A DNA stretch of 64,000 nucleotides, from the NCBI RefSeq assembly GCF_016808095.1, contig NC_068976.1, positions 8,961,001 to 9,025,000 of the forward strand, written 5' to 3'. A program made the position numbers and the translations under genes. Shown here piece by piece: positions 36,176 to 46,599 of the stretch (position 1 is the first letter of the stretch; the number at the start of each line of letters is the position of its first letter). Source of the DNA: Vigna angularis. Lineage: Eukaryota; Streptophyta; Magnoliopsida; Fabales; Fabaceae. Under the pieces are notes generated by a model. That model had not been told where the DNA came from, ran no database searches, and worked only from the letters and a program-made list of their open reading frames with translations.

Positions 36176-37518
36176 GGTTTAATATCCTATTTGGTCTCAC
36201 TTTCGTTAGACAATGTCAATTCAATCCTTATTTTTAAAAGTGTTTGGAATATGTCTACAGTTAGTAAAATTTGTGTTTAATTTGTCCCTTCTATTAAGTA
36301 TAACCAAACGGAGTTAGTTCATTGATGATCTAGCATCAGTTATTGACAACGTGTCAATATATTGTTTTGTGCATGTTGACGTGTAACTGACTTAAAAAAG
36401 ATATAGCGTTTTATTAAGATAGGGTTTTTTAATTTGGGGAAAATGTGATTTAGGGCATAGATAGAACCAATTAGAGTCTTCTTTAATTGTCTTCTTCTCA
36501 GCGGTGGGTCTTCTTCCTCTCCTTCCCCTCGGGTCACTGCAGTAACCGTGGAGCTTCACCAGGTTCGCATGGTGGATCGAGGAGAGGATGAGGATCTATT
36601 AACAAAAGGACTTGGTAGAGAACACGGTGGAGGAGTGGTTGCGGTGGAGGTACTTCATCGCCTCAAGGCGACCATCACAGAGTTGTGCAAGGTAGACGGA
36701 CCCAAACCTGTCGTCCCTAATTTTCCACTTGGGGTCGAAGTTGTGGGTAACGGCACCGAAAAAAGCCATTTTGTTCGGTTTGAATTTGCGAATCCATGGT
36801 AGGGTGAGTGTGGATTGGGAGCAGTAGCGGAAGCAGAGGAATGGTTTGTTCTGAGAGGATGGGTTGAACCCGCAGGTGTCGTTGTTGTCGCAGCAGACAG
36901 TGCAGTTAGTGAAGTACAGATCATGACTTTGGTCCCAATCGAGTTGGATTCCTTTATTGAGGAACTGTTGGAGGAAGCCGAGGATGTCGGTAAGGCAGGG
37001 GGAGTCTGAGTACTAAGGGGAGTGGTGGGTGGATCTGCACTAAGGGAAGAGGTGGGAGGGAGTTTTGATGAGGTGGCATTGGGAGGGGCAGTGGGAGTAG
37101 TTCGAGAGGGAAGGCGGCGAGCAAGGGCGGAGGAAGGAGAGGCGAGAGCATGTGACAAGTGTACAAATTTAAAGAAGAAGACCCACCGTTGTACCGTGTT
37201 CGCAAAAGGAGAAGAAGACCCTAATTGGTTCTATCTATGCCCTAAATCATATTTTCCCCAAATTAAAAAACCCTACTTAATAAAACACCATATCTTCTGT
37301 TAATGAGTAACACATCAGCACGCATAAAACAATATATTGACATGTTGCCAATAATTGGTCCAGATCATCAATGCACTAATTCTGTTTGGTTATACTTAAC
37401 GGAAGGGACAAATTAGACTCAAATTTTACTAACTGTGAACATATTTCAAACACTTTTAAAAATGGGAACTGAATTGATATTGTCCAACGAAAGTGGGAAT
37501 CAAAGAGGGTATTAAAGC
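36176..37518. mobile_element. Pack-MULE carrying a receptor-kinase fragment
   Basis: A 1,343-bp element flanked by TTAGTTAAA at 36167-36175 and 37519-37527 (9-bp target duplication). The termini GGTTTAATATCC / GCTTTAATACCC open inverted repeats of roughly 340 bp (36176-36515 and 37170-37518). The GC-rich centre (36516-37169) encodes a piece of a host gene on the minus strand, see separate entry. No transposase. Confidence 0.93.
36520..37008 (-). pseudogene. Captured LRK10L/WAK-associated receptor-like kinase fragment
   Basis: Reading downward from 37008, one frame runs CLTDILGFLQQFLNKGIQLD, then a Cys-rich WAK-associated block (CTVCCDNNDTCGFNPSSQ, PFLCF). It then enters a protein kinase: NFDPKWKIRDDRFGSVYLA (glycine loop partly lost), DGRLEAMKYLHR (VAIK-region Lys), FSTKSFC, two consecutive stops, and ILILSSIHHANLVKLHGYCS. 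That is the extracellular WAK_assoc end joined to kinase subdomains I-IV of an LRK10L-type receptor kinase; the transmembrane part is missing. It was captured by the MULE and is probably not functional as a kinase. Confidence 0.85.
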
Positions 37519-37527
37519 TTAGTTAAA

Positions 37528-38433
37528 AGATTAAATACTGGTTCATATTTTAGTGGATTAAAGTTAAAATAAGTGAGACAAATTTATTATAATTTACTTT
37601 TTTAGATGAACCATGACATAAAACTAAATTTTACTACTGCTGGATTTTATTTCATGCATAGTCAAATTCCTTATATCGTATGCACTTTGTTTTATTTTCT
37701 AAAAAGCTGAAACAATTTTGTTTTGGGTCACTAATCACGTGAAAGGTTAGAATTATGGGTATCACGTGAGATTTTTTTTTTTATCTCTAATCCAAGGTCC
37801 AAATCTTATCATTTTAAGTAGTGTGAGAAGTTTTATAAACTTGGACTATTTAGAAACTATTTTCAAAGAATAAATATATATGGTAGCACACTTTTTTTTT
37901 CTTTTAAATATTTATTAGACTAAGTCACATATTGCAAACTTTCTTGACAGTTCTTTAATATCTACGATTAGAAGGTGATTATTAGGCTTCGATGAAAAAC
38001 TTGCACGTGAAAATCCTTCCTTAACAATTATTTTAAGGTGTGGCTCATTCTTTTATTAAATTTCATCCAGGTCTTAAAAATCAAAGTTTGTATCTAGAAA
38101 ACCGTGGTCACTCATACATGAATATAAGCTAGAATCAATTTGTCACCATGGACAGTTTTGATCTCTTTATTTATTCTTCCATTTCAGATTTGATTTTCTA
38201 ATTTTTTAATATAAACTTTTGTTTTGGTTATAATAAATCATAACGTCAAAGGAACAGAATGACTAATTTCATCAATTTAACCAGAGTTGTGGGTAACACA
38301 TACATGTCATGTCAAAGAAACATACAAAAACAAGTTCAAATTATATATCTGGGTGAGATATCATTGAATTTTTAAAATAATTATTTTGCGTACAAGTTAT
38401 ATATGATATGAATTTTCATTTCTTTTATTGTAG
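37528..38433. other. Gene-free AT-rich stretch
   Basis: Nothing coding or clearly repetitive recognised. Confidence 0.5.
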
Positions 38434-38689
38434 TGCAATAGACAGATTAGTTCATGGAAATGTGGGTACTACGTGATGTATTGGATCAAAGCAATCATCC
38501 ACGCAGGAATTTATGTCAGTTGGTCAATGATAAACACTTATAACTAATGCATGAGTTCTACTATTTTAGGTACGCCACTACATAATAACATTTTTTTAGG
38601 GGTTCAATGATCCATCACCAATATTGAAAGAAACCATTACCAAAATAGCACATGAATGGGCAAGTTGTCTTCTACAACATGGAGATTAG
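38434..38689 (+). pseudogene. CACTA-type Ulp1 protease C-terminus, fragment
   Basis: A TAG acceptor precedes CNRQISSWKCGYYVMYWIKA, the Cys box of a CACTA-linked C48 protease. After a short intron (acceptor near 38598) the tail reads FNDPSPILKETITKIAHEW and ends at TAG 38687-38689. It is a second, better-preserved relative of the remnant at 23940-24187. The His/Asp-bearing part is absent. Confidence 0.8.
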
Positions 38690-39109
38690 ATTTTGATTAT
38701 GTGTTGCTTAAGTTTTGATTTAGGTTATGTTTATACTTACAAGTTTAAGTTAGACTTTTTTTAAACTACAAATTTTAAGTTAGACATCTTATTGCTTATT
38801 TTGATATTAGAACTTTTTATTATGTATTAGACATGAACAATTGGAAATATAAGTTCTGTTATGAAAAATTTGTTGTATTTCAGGTTTTAGTTTAATGATT
38901 AAACAAATAAAATAAAATAAAATATAGTAAATTTAAGTTTGTTATGGTCACAAGATACTTAAATTCATTGTCATTCTTATTTATCATGGTACGAACAACT
39001 AATTTTAAGTCTGTTGGTCAATAACAGACTTAAAATACGTATCTATAGAATATAAGTTTGTTGTAAAACAAATTTAAAAAGTCCAAAATAACATACTTCA
39101 ATTATAGTG

Positions 39110-42100
39110 TTGGTGATATTTCGAAGTTTCATTTTTTGCCTTCTTTGCATGCATAATCACAAGTCGGAATTCCATAAAAAAAATTCATTATATTTTAACT
39201 TTATAATTTTATGAAAAATATAGAATTACAAATAATTAAAGTTTAGAAGGAAAAGCCAAAGATTTCGTAACGTTTATTCATGAACGGCAACAAATGGTGT
39301 ATTGATTCAATCACCACATTGGCCACCGGGTCCCCCAAATTGGAGATTATGTGCGACAGTTCCTCCTTGATCTCCATAGTATTCGGCATTAAAACAATCA
39401 GGTTTGTCGACTACTGCCTCCGTCATGTGTTCTTCAGGTCCAAAATCTGTTCTTCCTCGATCTTGAATGGTGACATATATAAAGTAACAAGCATGAACAA
39501 AGTTGTTTTTTTCTGGAAAATATCCAGATCCCATTTGAGGACTGATACTGTTAGGACGTGTAACTGTTCTCCCACCCCACCCCACTCTCTCTGCCGAGGT
39601 CAGGTTTGAGAATAATCTCCCTGGATAATATCCAATTTCATGCCCAAAGAGATTCAGCCACCAATTTTGAGTTTCTCGGTCCTGAAAATGTATATATATA
39701 CTCTTTTGTCAATTACATAACATTATTCTTAATTTTCATACCCAAAGTTTTATACACTTGATTGTGAAGTTTTATAGACATCGACGTCACCAAAGTAATA
39801 GAAAATCTAGTCTCAACGGGAACCCCTCCGTAGATGGATACGTTGGTCGCGCGTGCACCAAGGAACATATACGGATGAGTTTGGACAAAACCTGAGCAAT
39901 GCAGATTGTAACATCCCGTCTTCGCGAAACTATCTGACTATTAATTAAGTAAATAAAATTACCATATAGCATAATATATATATCATTTTATAAGGTTAGT
40001 GAGGATATTATTACTAGAAAAAAAAAAAAAAAGTAAAGATTAAAAACAAGTCTCTTCTTCTTACTGTCCATGTTGAGTAGAAATAAGTTGCACTATTACC
40101 ACCGTGCATTAGTGGAGACACCTTTAACACAAAATAAATTATAAGTATAAATAAAACTCAATAAATGTAATGAGCTAAATATATTTTTCTTCTTTAAATA
40201 TTATTAAAAATTGTATTTAATCCCTAAATTAAATTATAAAATATTTAGTCTTTGTATTTTATGAAAGTTACGTAAAACATCATTTTTCACAACATGTGAA
40301 ATGTTTCCAATTTAAAAAGTAGAGTTCTACTCTAAAGTATAATATAACATTCACATGTTATATGGTATGCGTTGAAGAGATGTTTTATCTGACTTTCATA
40401 AAATATAAAAGTGAAATAGTTTACAATTCAGTTTAGGGATAAAATACAATGTTTTATAATAGTTTAAAAAAGAAAAATATATTAATTTAACCTAATAATA
40501 ATTATATCAATTAAAACTCACATGCCACCCGAAAGAAATTTTGTTATTTCCTCCATTCTCAACAAATACATGGGAAAGACTTTCTTGAACCGTCGTCGTG
40601 AGTCTTGGATTATAAAGGCTATTTGTTCCATTAATTTTATAATAAGGACTGAATTCTGGTTTAACATGTATTTCTGCAATCTACAAAATTGAATTCAATA
40701 ATGATTCAAATAAAAAAAAAAGAATGAGACATGCATTCCATAGAAATAAAATTAAAAAATCTGAGAGAAACTTACATGAACCCAGGGAACACTTTGAAGC
40801 ATGTTTTGATTATAAAGTGATAATTTTCCTTGAATGAGTTCGTCTTTTGTTGTTCTTCGAATGGGAACTGTTCCCTTTGGACATTTTTCTTCTTGAAGTC
40901 CAAATATGAATTCATTTGAATCCTTCGTATTTATCTTTTCAAATGACTTATAACTAGGTTTTCTCTGTAAATAAATAAAACAAGTATTATAAGTAATATT
41001 GACTAAAAGTTAATTTTGTTTAAAAATATTAAGAAAAAATAATGTACCTGTAATTTATGATTTTTTAATAAAGGATGATCAAATGCTGGTTGCTTGTGAA
41101 TATGAACGCAATCAACAATATATCCAAACTTTGTCTATAAAATTCAAAATAGATAATATATAAAAAAAATTAATCATACCTAAAGTAGAATAGAATGGAA
41201 CAGAAGAAGAATACGCACTTGAATGCTTTTAACAGAGGGTTTGTTAATAATTTTTAATTGTGTTTCTATCTCCAAATCATCTATGTGAATAGCATGAACT
41301 CTATGAATATCATGGCTATTTACCAACCACAATACAAAGAATAATATCTTGATCATTTCTTATGCAGATCCTTCTATCTATCAAATAAAATATGAGTGTC
41401 TATTGGATCACCTTGTGCAATTGCCTCTTTATAGCCATTAGCACTCGAGAAAGATTGGAGGATAATTGCATTGTATGAATCAACAGAAAAAAAAATCAGT
41501 TATAAATGATTATTATATTTATTGCTAAATTTATTATTTTTATTAAGAGGGGGAGGAGTTATAATTAATTATTACGTTTACTGAATTATAATAGTTTGCA
41601 GTTCTAATAAAAGAATTATTTCAACCTAATTATACCTAAATGTTATATCATTGTAGAAAGATGGATTGCAATTATTGTGTTTTAAATAATTTATTGATTA
41701 CAATTTAAATGTTATTTTGAAATTTACTGTTGCCTAAATTTAGATCATGGAGGAATTATAGTTAACTATCATGTTCAGTATTACATTCATTAATCTTTAT
41801 TACAAAGAAAAGAAATTGTTATCAATTATACTTTAAATAATTATAATTAAATGTTATATCATTGTAGAAAGAAGGATTATATTGATTACAATTTAAATGT
41901 TATTTTGAAATTCATTGTTGCCTAAATTGAGATCATGGAGGAATTTTAGTTAACTAATATATTCAGTATTACATTCATTAATTTATTACAAAGAAATTGT
42001 AATCAATTATATTTTAAATAATTATATTAATTATAATTTTCAAGACATTATTGCATTACATTTTTTCTTTGTATGGGTTAATGTTCAAGAGGATATAAAG

Positions 42101-42180
42101 TTTAATAGAAGGACCAATTAATTTCAATTTGAAAAAGATATTAATGTCACACACAAAAAATAAAATGAGATGAAGTTGAT
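39110..42180. repeat. Segmental duplication, copy B (neprosin block)
   Basis: Direct-orientation partner of 25264-28136, about 13.8 kb away. Near its high end a further internal duplication of about 130 bp ('aaatgttatatcattgtagaaag...') makes it slightly longer than copy A. Confidence 0.9.
39307..41356 (-). CDS. Neprosin-domain (DUF239) secreted protein, copy B
   Basis: Seven minus-strand exons: 41219-41356, 41048-41134, 40776-40964, 40522-40680, 40065-40121, 39791-39937, 39307-39681. They encode 383 residues with signal peptide [17 protein letters not shown]4409 and Neprosin domains as in copy A. It differs at scattered sites: RMPSYKSF versus RKPSYKSF, one Ser codon fewer in exon 3, one extra residue (PEKNN) in exon 7, and a CGD rather than CGN end. 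Exon 6 uses a different acceptor (TTAATTAATAG) because an AT-rich piece was inserted upstream. No stop or frame change, so it may be functional; the weak TTG|GTGACG donor recurs. Confidence 0.87.
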
Positions 42181-42505
42181 ACTACGAAATTTGAGTTCTT
42201 ATAATTTAGAATTTAAAAAAAAAAACTTATAAAGTGAAAACTTTTTTTTTAATAAAATGCGTATATATATGTCCATCATTTCATATTATTAGTGTATTTC
42301 ACAAAATAAATAAATTACTTAAGACCTCTTAATTTTATATTAATTCTTAAAAAGTAATATTTAATATCTACCTATAATTTTATTTCATTAATATTGTCTT
42401 TAATTTTTATTATATAAATTATTTTCTTATTTTTATTATTTAATATTTATTGATAATTAACCTTTTACTAATGCGATCTTTAATTCTCTTTATTGTTATA
42501 CTGAT

Positions 42506-42548
<43 letters not shown>

Positions 42549-43415
42549 GTAAAGAATTTGAAATAAAAAAGAACATAAAAGTATGTATTTTCTTAATTTT
42601 AGCATTAGTCGAATACGCGCAGGATCCTCCCTTGTTGAACAGATAATTATCACATTCCAACTTCATTTCTGAAGTTATTCATTTTGACAGTTTTTTCTCT
42701 GTGATTTAGAAATGGAAAATGATATTTGAACAACCTGTTTTGACAACATTTAGACACTGGACGCGTGTCTAAATGTGACTGGTGCACGTGGAATTTTTTT
42801 TTTAAATGAAAGAATGATGTGGCAATGAGAGAATTGGGGGCAGATTAAAAATTAGGGTTATTTTGAAAATTTGAGATTGAAATGTTTTCAGCGAGAGAAG
42901 CTGGAGAACATTTCATGAAACACCTTCGAACCTTCGAACCAACCACCACAACTCTCGCCGGATACCCTCCGCCCCTAGACGTTGTCGTTTTCCCTCCATC
43001 CAGTGCCGCCGCAATGCCGCCGGTGTCCGTCGTCTTCCACCCAGCCAGGCAGTTCGGATTGCGGGTCGTCGCAACTCCGGCGTTGGCAGACGAACCGAAG
43101 ACGGCATCGTCTTCCCTCCGGCCCAGCCAACCAAGGGCGCGTTTCGAGTATCGATTCCTCCCACCTGCTTCCTTCCCTGTGTCGGACCCTTGCGGTGGCC
43201 GCCGGACTGCCGCCGGAGTGTCGCCTGAACGGAAGGAATCACCGGTGTGGAACTATTGTCCGAACCCGTGACCGACGGAGTGTCGAGCGTGACAATCCTT
43301 TGTGCGTAGGTGTGTTTTATTTGATTTGTGATTTTTTAGGCCCGATTTTGGTGACGTTATTTTGATGGTTGTGGTTGATATATTGTCTATGGTTGTTTTG
43401 TGTTGGTGTAGTGTG
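42181..43415. other. AT-rich gap, then a GC-rich island upstream of the broken Ulp1-family gene
   Basis: An AT microsatellite lies at 42512-42544. A perfect 12-bp hairpin (42746-42757 with 42765-42776, ACATTTAGACAC arms, 7-nt loop) is followed by a sharp shift to GC-rich, CCG-rich sequence at 42890-43300. That island is open in several frames, the longest 42882-43271 (129 codons, Pro/Ala/Arg-rich). It could be a 5' leader or promoter island of the 43416 gene, or a captured piece; I do not call it a protein. Confidence 0.45.
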
Positions 43416-44720
43416 ATGGATGAACTTGGTGAACAAAGTAAAGGTCGAGATACAACGAAGAAGGTATGTAGGATTGTATTTGATTTGCATAGATTTGTTG
43501 TTTGACTGTATTTAATTAGTAAGCATGACTTCGTATGCAGTTAGTGTTCAGACACTACTGTAAAACCAAGATGATAGGTCTTTTGAACGAACGATTGACT
43601 TTTGAGCAGAAGGGTTACATTGAGAAGACTGTTTTTGGTTGGTTGTTATACTTGCCAGGTTGCATTAAGATAGGTAGGAATTTGTTATCTAAGTTATGTG
43701 GTCAATGGGTAGATAACATGAGTGGGTTTTATTTTGGTTACAAAGTTATTAAGTTTACTCAATTTGATGTCTGTCTGTCGTTAGGGTTGCCTACTGTTGG
43801 TGAAGTGATAGATTTAAATAAAGTTGGGCATCGTAGTGTTTGTAGGGAGTACTTCCCTGAGGGGAAAGTAGATGTGAGCATGGTATATGACTTTTTGTTA
43901 GAGGAACATGAAAATTTTCCAATAGAACATTTTTGCAGCTTGTATATATTGGTAGGGATATGAGAGTTCTTGCTTCCCAATCGAAGTGGACTAGTATTTC
44001 CAATTATTTTTGACCTTGTTTGGGAGTTGGGGTGTGTGGCTAAGTACAATTGGGGCAGTTTAGTTTTTCAGTACTTTGTTGAAAGTGTGTGTAGTGCTTC
44101 AACAACAATGAAGAATGAAACAAGCAAAAGCCATATTCATGTTCAAGGATGTGCTTACCTATTGCAGGTACATGTTTGTTATGTAATTGTTAATCAAAGA
44201 CAATGATTCGTTATTGTTTTCATCATTTTTATTGTCATTGTTGATGGATTAAAAATTTGCAGGTATGGTTTTGTCACCATTTTGTGACATCGAAGTCCAT
44301 TTATAGTACACAGGTAACAAAATTTCCAAGGTTGTTGAACTGGATTGATATGAATATTGGGGATAAGTTTATCAAAACTGCTTTGGCAAAGGGATCAGTG
44401 AGTAGTTGTTGATTAGACGAATGTGTTGGTGCAAAGTAATTTATGATTTGTGTTTTTATGAAATGAAAATTGTTAATGACATTGCAGGTTGTTATTGATG
44501 TTGGTGTGTCCAAAGAGCTGTGATTCGACCCTACCCATGTGCCCAAAACAACAACAAAAACAAAGATGTTGGTCCATCTGAAAAGGCTTGTCCTTCTGCC
44601 TCTAATAATAAAACAACAACCCCATGGAAGATTAATGAGCGTTTAGAAATTTACGTTATGTTTGTATTTGAATCATTAGTTAACATAAATATTAGTTATG
44701 TTTTGTAACGTACTGTATGC
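43416..44720 (+). pseudogene. Ulp1-family gene paralogue, broken, protease domain missing
   Basis: Exons: 43416-43463, 43541-44167, 44263-44397, and a start of exon 4 at 44488. Exon 2 is 627 nt, exactly the length of exon 2 of the minus-strand gene at 46600-49556. Both share the CXLYILV block, a YNW...VVES/VVNS...AS block and an LNW/INW block in exon 3, so they are paralogues. There is an in-frame TGA at 43961-43963, exon 4 stops at 44521-44523, and a shifted Asn/Lys-rich frame runs to about 44708. No His-Asp-Cys protease region follows. A separate open frame 44819-45016 may be a leftover exon. Confidence 0.75.
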
Positions 44721-45069
44721 ACTTACTATAATATCAATGAAGGTTAAGTTTTGACATTTCAAAGACAAGAATAACCATAATTTACGTTGAACATCATTTT
44801 CATCCACCTTACCTAGCCTTGCTTTGGTTTCAACATTTCCTATTGGATCCATCCGACATCGTTCATTTGAAACAAATTGAACTCAATTCATTTCTACAAG
44901 GCATGTATGCAACGACAATATACCCAACAACCAAGTCCTCCGTACAAATCATCCCACAAAACCCCACTACATCCAACGAAATAGAAGACACACTAAGGAA
45001 ACTTGTTAATCCTTGATGCCAACGTTTATGGAAATTTTGTTTTCCATTATACTGTTACAATTTCTTTTC

Positions 45070-46440
45070 GCTAATTTGTTGTACTTGTAAGTAATTTGGA
45101 AACAATTATTTAAAAATTTCCAGTGGTACCTAAGGCTAAATAAGTGGGTACTTGGGTATAACTTTTTGCACATAAAGGCCAACTAGGTACACCACACTCA
45201 TTTTGGGGTGCCTAATGTCTTCTCGCTCATTTGTTCTATTTCTAAGTAATTTGGAAACAATTATTTAAAAATTTATTAACAAATTCGTGCCACAGAAACC
45301 ACAATTGGTAACGCTCCAGGTGCAGGACCAGAACTGGTACCAAAGGCTAAATAAGTGGGTACTTGGGTATAACTCTTTGCACAGCAAGGCCAACTAGGTA
45401 CTCCACACTCATTTTGGGGTGCCTAATGTCTTCTCGCTCATTTGTTGTATTTTTGAGTAATTTGGAAACAATTATTTAGGAATTTATTAACAAATTCGTG
45501 CCACAGAAACTACAATTGGTAACGCTCCAGGTGTAGGACCAGAACTGGTACCAAAGGCTAAATAAGTGGGTACTTGGGTATAACTCTTTGCACAGAAAGG
45601 CCAACTAGGTACACCACACTCATTTTGGGGTGCCTAATGTGTTCTATATCATTTGTTGTATTTCTGAGTAATTTGGAAACAATTATTTAGGAATTTATTA
45701 ACAAATTCGTGCCATAGAAACCACAATTGGTAAAGCTCTAGGTGCAGGACCAGAACTGGTACCAAAGGCTAAATAAGTGGGTACTTGGGTATAAGTCTTT
45801 GCACAGAAAGGCCAACTTGGTACACCACACTCATTTTGGGGTGCCTAATGTCTTCTCGCTCATTTGTTGTATTTCTGAGTAATTTGGAATCAATTATTTA
45901 CGAATTTATTAACAAATTCGTGGCACAGAAACCATAATTGGTAACGCTCCAGGTGCACCAAAGGCTAAATAAGTGGGTACTTGGGTATACCTTTTTGCAC
46001 AGCAAGGCCAACTTGGTACACCACACTCATTTTGGGGTGCCTAATGTCTTCTCGCTCATTTGTTCTATTTCTGAGCAATTTGGAATCAATTATTTACGAA
46101 TTTATTAACAAATTCGTGGCACAGAAACCACAATTGGTAACGCTCCAGGTGCAGGACCAGAACTGGTACAAAAGGCTAAATAAGTGGGTACTTGGGTATA
46201 ACTCTTTGCACAGAAAGGTCAACTTGGTACACCACACTCATTTTGGGAATGTCTTCTCGCTCATTTGTTCTATTTCTAAGTAATTTGAAAACAATTATTT
46301 AGGAATTTATTAACACATTCGTGGCACAGAAACCACAATGGCTAACGCTCCAGGTGCAGGACCAGAACTGGTACCAAAGGCTAAATAAGTGGGTACTTGG
46401 GTATAACTCTTTGCACAGAAAGGCCAACTACGTACTTGGG
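45070..46440. repeat. 211-bp tandem repeat array, about 6.5 copies
   Basis: The block 'aaggctaaataagtgggtacttgggtat' recurs at about 45132, 45343, 45554, 45765, 45961, 46172 and 46377. The spacing is 211 bp in most units, with deletions of about 15 bp in the fourth interval and 6 bp in the last. Each unit also holds 'ccacactcattttggggtgcctaatg' and 'aaacaattattta'. The array fills the gap between the two convergent Ulp1-family genes and ends about 160 bp past the minus gene's stop codon. Confidence 0.97.
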
Positions 46441-46599
46441 TAAAACGTTTTGCAGATGAAAGTCAATTAAGTACAACAAACTGAATTTCAACTGCCAAAT
46501 ATATTTCTCAACAATTTCTGAAATCAGATTTGTTGTGCAACCAATACATAAATATGAAATGTAACAACAAGTGTTCTTTCATCAATAATCCCCAACATT

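Noticed and set aside
36548..37303. Plus-strand and Pro/Ser-rich minus-strand open frames in the Pack-MULE
   Set aside because: The recognisable protein is in a different minus frame (WAK-associated/kinase); the others are GC-rich shadows.
42882..43365. GC-rich open frames as a possible protein
   Set aside because: Three overlapping frames on two strands, Pro/Ala/Arg/Ser composition, no homology recognised; treated as a GC-rich island.
45981..46283. 100-codon open frame
   Set aside because: Lies entirely in the 211-bp array and spans one and a half units; open by chance through the repeat.
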